From an uncultured Oscillospiraceae bacterium (GTDB lineage: Bacteria; Bacillota; Clostridia; Oscillospirales; Oscillospiraceae): a stretch of DNA of 33,957 nucleotides. Positions 1-6,121 of the stretch are shown here, one piece after another (position 1 is the first letter of the stretch; every line of letters begins with the position of its first letter). The stretch lies in contig CANQFV010000028.1 of NCBI GenBank assembly GCA_947599875.1, positions 1 to 33,957 on the forward strand, read 5' to 3'. The notes below the pieces were generated by a model. It was given only the letters and a program-made list of their open reading frames with translations. It made no database searches and was not told where the DNA came from. Both the position numbers and the translations under genes were made by a program.

Positions 1-69
1 GCCCAAGGGCGCACGTTTGCGCGGCAAGAGGGATTTTTTGCGAGGCAAAGCCCCGCAAAAAATATTTTG
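1..69 (+). repeat. Mosaic hairpin element, copy R1 (cut by window edge)
   Basis: This is the 3' part of the dispersed hairpin element described at 12189-12360. It holds the small GCCC-AA-GGGC hairpin (1-10), the conserved linker with GCGGCAAGAGGGATT, and the terminal hairpin TTTTTTGCGaGG / CCcCGCAAAAAA. Positions 1-43 match the reverse complement of copy R2 (1529-1694) closely, and the 3' half matches R3 (3336-3503). The 5' modules lie outside the window. Confidence 0.75.
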
Positions 70-128
70 ATTGGGGGGCGCGGGGCGGGGCAGCTTCCGT
101 TGACCGGAGGTCTTGACCCGGCGTTACA

Positions 129-179
129 GAGGGACGGTTCTTTAGTCCCACCTGCGGTGTGACAAAAAAACCGTCCCTC
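129..179. repeat. Long imperfect palindrome, GGGACGGTT type
   Basis: GAGGGACGGTT (129-139) pairs with AACCGTCCCTC (169-179). The interior pairs further through GTC/GAC and CACC/GGTG around a TGC loop, giving a hairpin of about 51 bases. A fragment of similar sequence (AACCGTCCCCGTGTCACACC) recurs near 327-346. REP- or MITE-like palindromes of this appearance are common in intergenic DNA of Clostridia; that family assignment is from memory and was not searched. Confidence 0.6.
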
Positions 180-222
180 AAGTCCCGCCTTTCACGGAAA
201 CCTGGCGAACGGTATACCGGGG

Positions 223-295
223 CCCCACGCAATTATGATTGCGTGGGGGGAGGAGGAGCGAAGTCTGCGAGTGAGCCGTGCCGCTTGCGGCACGG
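223..295. repeat. Two perfect short hairpins
   Basis: CCCCACGCAAT (223-233) pairs perfectly with ATTGCGTGGGG (238-248) around a TATG loop. CCGTGCCGC (276-284) pairs perfectly with GCGGCACGG (287-295) around TT. Together with the palindrome at 129-179 they fill the noncoding stretch before folD. No convincing gene is seen between 1 and 601; the reading frames there run through palindromic DNA and lack ribosome binding sites. Confidence 0.6.
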
Positions 296-546
296 GGAGC
301 TATCGCGACTTCCGCGACGACGAAAGGAACCGTCCCCGTGTCACACCGGCTTCCCGGTGACGCACGACGCCACCCTTCTCCGTGCCCCACAGGGGACGCC
401 GGCTTCCCGTAAACATTACGTCCCCCTTTTCAGATAAAGCTCCGACACCCTGGTTGAGATGTTGAGGCGGGTGTTTGGCAAAGGGAACATTTGTCCCTCC
501 AGGCAATTCCTACCAATTCCCTGCCCTTTCGGGTGGGAGATATCTA

Positions 547-575
547 TTGACAGCCGGAGGCAAAAGAAATATACT
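547..575 (+). promoter_or_regulatory. Sigma-A promoter of folD
   Basis: TTGACA (547-552), a 17-base spacer and TATACT (570-575). The start site would be near 582, only about 20 bases before the ATG. That leaves no room for a riboswitch downstream of this promoter. Confidence 0.75.
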
Positions 576-601
576 GGGGGAAAAACCTTGGAGGCGTGAT
601 C

Positions 602-1453
602 ATGGCGGAGATATTAAAGGGCGCGCCCGCCGCGGCGGCCATCAATCACAGGACGCAGGAGCGCGTTCTGGCCCTTCAGGCCCGGGGGATCCAGCCCACT
701 CTGGCGCTTTTGCGGGTGGGGGAAAACGACGCGGATCTCTATTATGAGCGCGGGGCCGTAAAGCGCTGTCAAGCCCTGGGGATCCGGACAGTGCAGGCCG
801 TGTTCCCCGCCGGCGCCGGGGAGAAAGAGGTGCTGGACAGGCTGGCGGAGCTGAACGCCGATCCCGCCGTCCACGGCATCCTGGTCTTCCGTCCCCTGCC
901 ACCGCAGATCTCCGACGCCGCCGTGCGGGACGCCCTCTCCCCGGAGAAGGACGTGGACGGCATAACCGACGGCTCCCTGGCCGGGGTGTTCACCGGCAGC
1001 GGCAGGGGCTTTTGTCCCTGCACGGCCCAGAGCTGTGTGGAGCTTTTGGACTACTACGGGATCGACTGCACCGGGAAGCGGGCCGTTGTCCTGGGGCGGA
1101 GCCTTGTCATCGGCAAGCCCGTGTCCCAGTTCCTCCTGGCCCGGAACGCCACCGTCACCGTGTGCCACACCCGCACCCGGGACACCGCCGCCGAGACCCG
1201 CAGGGCCGATATCATCATCGCCGCCGCGGGACACCTCCACACCCTCACCGCCGGTATGGTCTCCCCCGGCCAGGTGGTGGTGGATGTGGGCATCAACACC
1301 GACAGCGACGGAAAAATGGCGGGCGACGCGGATTTTGCGGATGTGAGCGCCCAGGTGGCATCCATCACCCCCGTCCCCGGAGGCGTGGGCAGCATGACCA
1401 CAGCCGTCCTGGCCTCCCACACGGTAGAAGCGGCGGAACGCCAGAACCCATAA
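602..1453 (+). CDS. folD: Bifunctional methylenetetrahydrofolate dehydrogenase / methenyltetrahydrofolate cyclohydrolase
   Basis: Cytosolic enzyme of one-carbon metabolism interconverting 5,10-methylene-, 5,10-methenyl- and 10-formyl-tetrahydrofolate with NADP(H). The protein has 283 residues, the usual FolD length. Visible family signatures are PEKDVDG, GRSLVIGKPVSQ (dinucleotide fold) and PVPGGVGSMT near the C-terminus; the Tyr/Lys active-site segment corresponds to YYERGAVK. The ATG at 602 is preferred over the in-frame GTG at 596 because GGAGG (590-594) sits 7 bases before the ATG but only 1 before the GTG. It is a single-gene unit with its own promoter and terminator. The identification is secure. 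Confidence 0.96.
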   Translation: MAEILKGAPAAAAINHRTQERVLALQARGIQPTLALLRVGENDADLYYERGAVKRCQALGIRTVQAVFPAGAGEKEVLDRLAELNADPAVHGILVFRPLPPQISDAAVRDALSPEKDVDGITDGSLAGVFTGSGRGFCPCTAQSCVELLDYYGIDCTGKRAVVLGRSLVIGKPVSQFLLARNATVTVCHTRTRDTAAETRRADIIIAAAGHLHTLTAGMVSPGQVVVDVGINTDSDGKMAGDADFADVSAQVASITPVPGGVGSMTTAVLASHTVEAAERQNP

Positions 1454-1485
1454 AAAATGGTTAGATATAAGATTATGTAAACCAC

Positions 1486-1517
1486 CGGGGCGGGCCATTG
1501 ACCCGCCCCGAAATTTT
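1486..1517 (+). terminator. Rho-independent terminator of folD
   Basis: CGGGGCGGG (1486-1494) pairs with CCCGCCCCG (1502-1510), followed by AAATTTTTATTTT. Confidence 0.8.
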
Positions 1518-1528
1518 TATTTTATATA

Positions 1529-1694
1529 TTTTTTGCAAGGACATGTGCCTTGCAAAAAATCCCTCTTGCCGCGCAAACGTGCGCCCTTGGGCGTGCGCTG
1601 CAGCGCGGCAGCAGGAAGAGGGGGCGTGAATTCCGCAGAATTCACGCCCCCTCTTCCGCACGCATCCCCTTGGCATTGGGAGGCCTTAAGGCCT
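1529..1694 (-). repeat. Mosaic hairpin element, copy R2
   Basis: Reverse-strand copy of the dispersed element, between convergent folD and the fumarate hydratase subunit. Read on the minus strand it contains an AGGCCTTAAGGCCT palindrome (1681-1694, overlapping the end of the neighbouring gene) and the linker GCGTGCGG. Next comes a variable hairpin with a perfect 20-bp stem and a 4-base loop (1614-1657), then a linker related to CTGCCGTCGCCCTGCG. The element ends with the ACGCCC-AA-GGGCGC hairpin and a terminal hairpin with TTTTTTGCAAGG / CCTTGCAAAAAA arms (1529-1559). Confidence 0.8.
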
Positions 1695-2273
1695 TCCAAG
1701 CCAGCTTTCATCCTTTTTCGCCAGGGAATATTGCTCTTTCCCCTGCCGGAAAATATCCCCGCCGTGGCAGTCGATTCCCACGATCAGGGGCATCCTCTCC
1801 ACATAGAGGCGCTTCACGGACTCGCATCCCAGCTCCGGGAAGGCGATCTCCTCCATCGAGCGGATGCACTTGGCGATCAGCGCCCCGGCCCCGCCCACGG
1901 CACACAAATAGACCGCCCCGTTTTTCACGATGGCGTCCGAAACCGCCTGGGAGCGCAGGCCCTTCCCGATCATCCCGGCCAGGCCCAGATCCAAAAGGCG
2001 CGGGGTGAAGGCGTCCATGCGGCTGGAGGTGGTTGGCCCGCAGGCCCCGGCCGCCATCCCGTCGTGGCCGGGGGTGGGGCCGGCGTAGTAGATCACCGCC
2101 CCGGGGATGGGAAAGGGCGTGGGCTGATTCTCGTCCAGCAGCCGGAAGATGGCCATATGGGCCTGATCCCGGCTTGTGTATATCGTTCCGCTGAGCAAAA
2201 CCCGGTCCCCGGCGCGCAGCTGGGGGGCAAACTCTTTAAGCTTTGCCGCGTCGATCTCAAATACTCTCTCCAA
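1686..2273 (-). CDS. Class I fumarate hydratase (or L-tartrate dehydratase) beta subunit
   Basis: C-terminal (beta) subunit of the iron-sulfur hydro-lyase family that interconverts fumarate and malate, or dehydrates tartrate, together with an alpha subunit carrying the 4Fe-4S cluster. The 195-residue length is typical of separate beta subunits. Seen in the sequence: GPTTSSRMDAFTP (residues about 79-91), a KG segment, and the GCESVKRLYVERMPLIV region near the C-terminus. The start is TTG at 2273, with GGGAG overlapping the stop of the upstream gene, so the two genes are translationally linked. The expected alpha-subunit gene is not beside it or elsewhere in the window. Substrate choice between fumarate and tartrate cannot be read from the sequence. 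Confidence 0.88.
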   Translation of the reverse strand: MERVFEIDAAKLKEFAPQLRAGDRVLLSGTIYTSRDQAHMAIFRLLDENQPTPFPIPGAVIYYAGPTPGHDGMAAGACGPTTSSRMDAFTPRLLDLGLAGMIGKGLRSQAVSDAIVKNGAVYLCAVGGAGALIAKCIRSMEEIAFPELGCESVKRLYVERMPLIVGIDCHGGDIFRQGKEQYSLAKKDESWLGRP

Positions 2274-2276
2274 GGC

Positions 2277-2723
2277 TTACTCCCTCTCCCCCAGGCCGTT
2301 TCGGAGGGCGCCAAGCCGCTCCCCCGCCGCCTTCAGCGTCTCGGTGAGCTTGTCCAGCTTCTCGCAGACACTGCGTAGCTCGTCCTTTGACTGGCTGACA
2401 TTGATGCGCACATCGCCTAAAAGGCCGTCAAAATCGGCCCGGAGGGTGTCCAGCGTCTCCAGGGCTTTGTTCATCGCCTCGTCCATCTGCTCCTGGGCGG
2501 ACGGCTCCTCCTGGGCGGCCTCCTGCTGGGCCAGACGCTCCTCCAGAGCCTCCAGCTTCCCGCGGAGGGTCTGGTTCTCCTGGGCCAGCCTGTTCCTCTC
2601 CCCGGCCAGCGTCTCGATATACCCGATGACGTCCCGCCTGTCAAAGCCGAAAACCCGGCCTTTAAAGTTTCCCCGCTCCTTTTCCACGGAAAAAACACCG
2701 TCCTCTCTCTTTTCCTCCCCCAT
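2277..2723 (-). CDS. DivIVA-like coiled-coil protein
   Basis: A 148-residue protein of unknown role. The N-terminal part has VFGFDRRDVIGYIETL (about residues 23-38), which resembles the membrane-curvature domain of DivIVA-type proteins. A predicted coiled coil rich in Glu, Leu and Gln follows (about 39-80), then a second helical region with heptad-like spacing to the end. No signal peptide or membrane segment is seen. It lies 3 bases upstream of the fumarate hydratase beta subunit in the same operon. The chosen ATG at 2723 has only a weak ribosome binding site (GGTAAG), so the start is uncertain. DivIVA-like proteins act at septa or poles; whether this one does is inference. Confidence 0.7.
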   Translation of the reverse strand: MGEEKREDGVFSVEKERGNFKGRVFGFDRRDVIGYIETLAGERNRLAQENQTLRGKLEALEERLAQQEAAQEEPSAQEQMDEAMNKALETLDTLRADFDGLLGDVRINVSQSKDELRSVCEKLDKLTETLKAAGERLGALRNGLGERE

Positions 2724-2808
2724 CTTACCACATTCGTCAAAATAAAACAACAAAAACACGCCGTTCAGCCGGATTTTTTTCCGAAAATCCCGGGCTGCGG
2801 GCGGGCAC

Positions 2809-2837
2809 TTGACAAATCCGGGAAGTTGTGCTACAAT
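2809..2837 (+). promoter_or_regulatory. Consensus promoter of the MarR gene
   Basis: TTGACA (2809-2814), a 17-base spacer and TACAAT (2832-2837). This is one of the strongest-looking promoters in the window. Confidence 0.85.
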
Positions 2838-2850
2838 AGTTAACACTATT
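2835..2850. promoter_or_regulatory. Probable MarR operator (perfect inverted repeat)
   Basis: AATAGT (2835-2840) and ACTATT (2845-2850) are perfect inverted repeats around TAAC. They overlap the -10 box and the predicted start site. The size and position fit an autoregulatory MarR dimer site; binding by the adjacent gene product is inferred. Confidence 0.65.
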
Positions 2851-2871
2851 AGCTTTCTGGGGGGCATCCCT

Positions 2872-3288
2872 ATGGACTACCGGGAGATGGCCGGGGATTT
2901 CCTTCGGCTCCGGGCCGAACACATTAAGAGCGCCGTGGGGCGTGAGAGTGAGAGGAACAGCCACGGGGAGCTTTTGGCCCTGTCCCTCCTCTACAGCCGG
3001 GATGAGGGCGTCTACCCCCGGACGCTCAGCCGGGAGCTGGGGGTCAGCTCCGCACGGGTGGCCGCCATGCTGGGGGACATGGAGGAGAAGGGCTGGATCC
3101 ACCGGGAACCGGATCCCGGGGACAGCCGGCACATTCTGGTCTCCCTCACTCCCCTTGGGCGGGAGGTAGCCCTGGCCCGGCGGCAGGGGGCGGTGGAGGC
3201 CCTGGCCGGGATCTTTCAGCGCCTGGGGCCGGAGGACACCGGGGAGCTTATCCGGATTTTAAAACGACTGAACGAGATCTGCACATGA
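2872..3288 (+). CDS. MarR-family transcriptional regulator
   Basis: A 138-residue winged-helix DNA-binding protein of the MarR/SlyA type, normally a dimeric repressor that responds to small ligands or oxidants. The HTH spans about residues 47-80, with the recognition helix SSARVAAMLGDMEEKGW and the wing DPGDSRHILVSLTPLG. Dimerisation helices flank it. The ATG at 2872 was chosen because a G-rich Shine-Dalgarno (GGGGGG) lies about 7 bases upstream and it falls after the promoter; the longer frame would start inside the promoter. It appears monocistronic, ending at the hairpin at 3297-3335. Its own promoter carries a perfect inverted repeat, so autoregulation is likely. Other targets are unknown. 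Confidence 0.9.
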   Translation: MDYREMAGDFLRLRAEHIKSAVGRESERNSHGELLALSLLYSRDEGVYPRTLSRELGVSSARVAAMLGDMEEKGWIHREPDPGDSRHILVSLTPLGREVALARRQGAVEALAGIFQRLGPEDTGELIRILKRLNEICT

Positions 3289-3296
3289 CCGCAAAG

Positions 3297-3335
3297 AAAA
3301 ATGGCCGCAGCTCACGGGGAGGCTGCGGCCATTTT
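3297..3335 (+). terminator. Terminator-like hairpin after the MarR gene
   Basis: AAAAATGGCCGCAGC pairs with GCTGCGGCCATTTT around a CTCACGGGGAG-like loop. The T-run is only four bases. The hairpin element R3 follows immediately. Confidence 0.6.
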
Positions 3336-3503
3336 GTCAAATAAGGCCTGGGCCTTCTTTGACAAGGGGGAACGTGCGGGGAACAGGCCCAAAATCAGAA
3401 TTTTGTGCCTGTTCCCCTGCCGTCGCCCTGCGCGCACGGCCCAAAGGGCCGTACACTTGGGCGGCAAGAGGGATTTTTTGCGAGGCAAAGCCCCGCAAAA
3501 AAA
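3336..3503 (+). repeat. Mosaic hairpin element, copy R3
   Basis: Hairpin GTCAAA..AGGCC / GGCCT..TTTGAC (3336-3363), linker GGGGGAACGTGCG, then a variable hairpin (3378-3417, outer stem GGGGAACAGGC, inner AAAAT/ATTTT). Linker CTGCCGTCGCCCTGCG follows, then the small hairpin ACGGCCC-AAA-GGGCCGT, the linker with GGCAAGAGGGATT and the terminal hairpin TTTTTTGCGaGG / CCcCGCAAAAAA. The copy lies between the MarR gene and citrate synthase, both on the plus strand, and so within the upstream region of citrate synthase. Confidence 0.82.
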
Positions 3504-3570
3504 TGAATCTGAGTTATTTGTTATTCTATTAGGTAAACCGTTTTTGGAGCTTTTGGGAAAGGAGCGGAAC

Positions 3571-4911
3571 ATGGAGGATTTGAGAGAATATTTGGCCGCG
3601 CAGGCGGACAAGTGTGCCGTTGGGGACCGGATCAGTCCCCAGCTATACACGGAGTACGGGGTCAAGACGGGTCTGCGGGACGAAAACGGCAAGGGGGTAC
3701 TCACGGGTCTGACCAACATCTCCGAGGTGAAGGCCTTCCAATATGTGGACGGGGTGAAGACCCCCTGTGACGGGGAGCTTTTGTACCGGGGGTACGATGT
3801 GCGGGATCTCATCGCCGGAAGCTCCCGGTTCGCCTTTGAGGAGGCGGCGTATCTTCTGCTGTTCGGGGAGCTTCCGGACGGGGGGCAGCTCCGGGATTTT
3901 CTGGACGCCCTCTCCTCCCTGCGCCTGATGCCCACCAATTTCACCCGGGACGTGATCATGAAGGCGCCCAGCTGGGACATTATGAACTCCATGACCCGCA
4001 GCGTCCTGACGCTGGCCTCCTACGACAGCCTGGCCGGGGATCTGAGCCTGCCCAACGTGCTGCGCCAGTGCCTCCAGCTGATCAGCGTCTTCCCCATGCT
4101 GGCGGTGTACGGCCACCACGCCTACAACCACTATGAGCGGGGCGGGAGCATGTACATCCACCGGCCCGATCCGGAGCTTTCCACCGCGGAGAACTTTTTG
4201 CGGATGCTCCGGCCCGACATGGGATACACCGATCTGGAGGCCCGGGTCCTGGACGTGGCGCTCCTCCTCCACGCGGAACACGGGGGCGGGAACAACTCCA
4301 CCTTCACCACGCGGGTGGTGACCTCCTCCGGATCGGACACCTACTCCGCCACGGCGGCGGCGCTGTGTTCCCTGAAGGGGCCGCGCCACGGCGGGGCCAA
4401 CATCATGGTGATGCGGATGATGGAGGACATGAAGGCCAACGTACACGACTGGGAGGACGAGGAGGCGGTCAGCGCCTACCTCACGAAGCTCCTGGAGGGG
4501 GAGGCCTTTGACCGGAAGGGCCTCATCTACGGCATGGGCCACGCCGTCTACTCCCTGTCCGACCCCCGGGAGGTGGTGTTCAAGGGCTTTGTGGAGAGCC
4601 TGGCCCGGGAGAAGGGGCGGGAGCGTGACCTGGCCCTGTACAACGCCGTGGAGAAAAACGCGCCCCGGCTCATCGCCCAGAAGCGCCGGATCTACAAGGG
4701 CGTCAGCCCCAATGTGGACTTTTACAGCGGCTTTGTCTACGACATGCTGGGCATCCCCGTGGAGCTGTACACCCCCATCTTCGCCGTGGCCCGGGTGGCC
4801 GGGTGGAGCGCCCACAGGCTGGAGGAGCTTGTCAGCGCCAACAAGATCATCCGCCCCGCGTACAGGAGCCTGTGCCGGAAGCGGGAGTACAGGAACCTTG
4901 AGGACCGATAA
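3571..4911 (+). CDS. gltA: Citrate synthase
   Basis: Condenses acetyl-CoA with oxaloacetate to citrate, feeding 2-oxoglutarate and glutamate synthesis in anaerobes with a partial TCA cycle. The 446-residue protein has the catalytic triad in family context: H273 in GPRHGGAN, H324 in GHAVY, and D383 in NVDFYSG. The ATG at 3571 is preceded by GGAAAGGAGC; a frame extension upstream would run through the hairpin element and is rejected. A MarR-type gene follows after 12 bases and is probably cotranscribed. A 2-methylcitrate synthase role is possible, but no propionate genes are nearby. No aconitase or isocitrate dehydrogenase gene is in the window. Confidence 0.94.
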   Translation: MEDLREYLAAQADKCAVGDRISPQLYTEYGVKTGLRDENGKGVLTGLTNISEVKAFQYVDGVKTPCDGELLYRGYDVRDLIAGSSRFAFEEAAYLLLFGELPDGGQLRDFLDALSSLRLMPTNFTRDVIMKAPSWDIMNSMTRSVLTLASYDSLAGDLSLPNVLRQCLQLISVFPMLAVYGHHAYNHYERGGSMYIHRPDPELSTAENFLRMLRPDMGYTDLEARVLDVALLLHAEHGGGNNSTFTTRVVTSSGSDTYSATAAALCSLKGPRHGGANIMVMRMMEDMKANVHDWEDEEAVSAYLTKLLEGEAFDRKGLIYGMGHAVYSLSDPREVVFKGFVESLAREKGRERDLALYNAVEKNAPRLIAQKRRIYKGVSPNVDFYSGFVYDMLGIPVELYTPIFAVARVAGWSAHRLEELVSANKIIRPAYRSLCRKREYRNLEDR

Positions 4912-4923
4912 AAGGAGCGAACA

Positions 4924-5367
4924 ATGGAGCAGAACAATTTTACGGGGTCGGAGGAGATCTTCTTCTTTGAGCCTTTCAACACCGACATGCTGTTTAAATC
5001 CCTGCGGCGGGCCGACTACATCCCGCTGTACGCCATTCGCCGCCACGCCGGGGAGCGGGGCCGCCCGGGGCGGGCGTATCTGGCGGATCTGGCAAAGCAC
5101 CTGAACATGCCCCTCCCCGCCCTGTCCCGGACGATGGAGCGCCTCCAGGACAAGGGCCTGGTGACGTGGAAAACCGACAGGAACGCCGGGGCCACATACG
5201 TTAAGCTCACCAGCAAGGCCGTGGAGCTGATGGAGGACGAGCATCGCCGCCTGAGCCAGGCGTACCGGCGGATCCGGGAGGAGATCGACAGCCAGGAGCT
5301 GGAGAGCGCCATGAAGACCGTGAAAAAGATCACCGCCATCCTCCGGGAGTCGGAGCCCACCCCATAA
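4924..5367 (+). CDS. MarR-type winged-helix regulator downstream of citrate synthase
   Basis: A 147-residue protein with a winged HTH at about residues 58-95: YLADLAKHLNMPLPALSRTM, RLQDKGLVTW and the wing TDRNAGATYVKLTSKA. C-terminal helices suit dimer formation. The start has GGAG 7 bases upstream (AAAAGGAGCGAACA). It begins 12 bases after citrate synthase and ends at a strong terminator, so the two form an operon. Regulators placed last in an enzyme operon often control that operon; no clear operator could be picked out upstream of citrate synthase. It is not a close copy of the MarR protein at 2872. Confidence 0.85.
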   Translation: MEQNNFTGSEEIFFFEPFNTDMLFKSLRRADYIPLYAIRRHAGERGRPGRAYLADLAKHLNMPLPALSRTMERLQDKGLVTWKTDRNAGATYVKLTSKAVELMEDEHRRLSQAYRRIREEIDSQELESAMKTVKKITAILRESEPTP

Positions 5368-5387
5368 GTCAAATTCATCCTTGTGAG

Positions 5388-5429
5388 AAGACACCCGCGA
5401 CGGCCCGCAGCGCCGTCCGGTGTCTTTTT
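5388..5429 (+). terminator. Terminator of the citrate synthase operon
   Basis: AAGACACC pairs with GGTGTCTT, with an inner ACGGC/GCCGT stem, followed by a T-run. Nothing else is evident between here and the promoter at 5535. Confidence 0.85.
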
Positions 5430-5534
5430 ATATTGATGACCCTTGATGTATATTCGTATAAAATGCCTTTTTCCCCTCTTCCCCGCCATTTTTTCAAAAA
5501 ACAGAAAAAATTTGAAGAAAAATGCAAAACTATA

Positions 5535-5563
5535 TGGACAGCCAAAAGAACATGGTGTATAAT
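5535..5563 (+). promoter_or_regulatory. Sigma-A promoter of the secreted protein gene
   Basis: TGGACA (5535-5540), a 17-base spacer and TATAAT (5558-5563). The gene starts about 60 bases after the predicted start site. Confidence 0.75.
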
Positions 5564-5631
5564 GAGGTAGTCAAAGCCCTCCGGCGCGCAGGGGGCTTAG
5601 GCAAAATCTATTTTATCAGGAGGTTCTCCCT

Positions 5632-6033
5632 ATGAAAAAGAAATCCTTCAAAATCATTTCTCTTTCCCTGGCCCTTCTCCTGCTGGCTTCAATCATCGTC
5701 CCAACAGCCCTCGCAACCCAGTGCTTGCACGTCAACATGCAAATTAGTAGTGATTTAATTGATGAGTATATTTTGTTTGACGATTATCATCAACACAGAA
5801 CAGGTCACTACTACACATGCAAAGACTGCGGCGCTGAGCTTTTTGTCGCCCTTACTTTAGATGAGCCTGAGGATCATGACATGGTTTCTTCAATCATTAG
5901 TCAACGTCATGATTCTGCACATCACCTTCATCAATATGTGATTAAGCATCGGTGTACTGTATGCGATAGAACTATTGTAGAAACCCAAGTGGTGCCGTGC
6001 ATGGGTCCCCCCTGCATAATTCCCGATACTTGA
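5632..6033 (+). CDS. Small secreted Cys/His-rich protein, zinc-ribbon-like
   Basis: No family recognised. The 133-residue product has a classical signal peptide: KKKSFK, then a hydrophobic stretch to about residue 27, with likely cleavage after ALA. The mature part contains two CxxC knuckles (YTCKDCG and HRCTVCD) about 48 residues apart. Several His clusters (DYHQHRTGHY, HDSAHHLH) and a C-terminal CMGPPC are also present. This spacing resembles a zinc ribbon, but outside the membrane disulfides are also possible. AGGAGG lies 8 bases before the ATG. Base composition is lower in GC than in the neighbours, suggesting later acquisition. It precedes the FtsX-type permeases by 88 bases and may share their function or be a substrate; that is inference. 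Confidence 0.75.
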   Translation: MKKKSFKIISLSLALLLLASIIVPTALATQCLHVNMQISSDLIDEYILFDDYHQHRTGHYYTCKDCGAELFVALTLDEPEDHDMVSSIISQRHDSAHHLHQYVIKHRCTVCDRTIVETQVVPCMGPPCIIPDT

Positions 6034-6059
6034 TAACTTATTTATACTTGTAACTCAGA

Positions 6060-6088
6060 GGGGGATGGGTTTTTATTGCCCGTCCCCC
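6060..6088 (+). terminator. Hairpin between secreted protein and permease genes
   Basis: GGGGGATGGG pairs with CCCGTCCCCC around a T-rich loop. No T-run follows, so it could attenuate or stabilise the transcript rather than terminate it fully. Confidence 0.45.
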
Positions 6089-6121
6089 GGACAAAAGAAC
6101 TCTTCCGGGAGGTAACAAACT

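Noticed and set aside
1-601. ZTP or THF riboswitch upstream of folD
   Set aside because: Looked for because such riboswitches control folate genes, but the promoter at 547-575 leaves a leader of only about 20 bases and no pfl-type core was seen.
1533-2378. Long plus-strand open frame across element R2 and the fumarate hydratase gene
   Set aside because: It runs through the hairpin repeat and antisense to a clear gene, with no ribosome binding site and an Arg/Pro/Gly-rich low-similarity product.
2809-2871. N-terminally extended MarR protein starting with TTG at 2809
   Set aside because: That TTG is part of the -35 box, and a better start with a Shine-Dalgarno lies at 2872.
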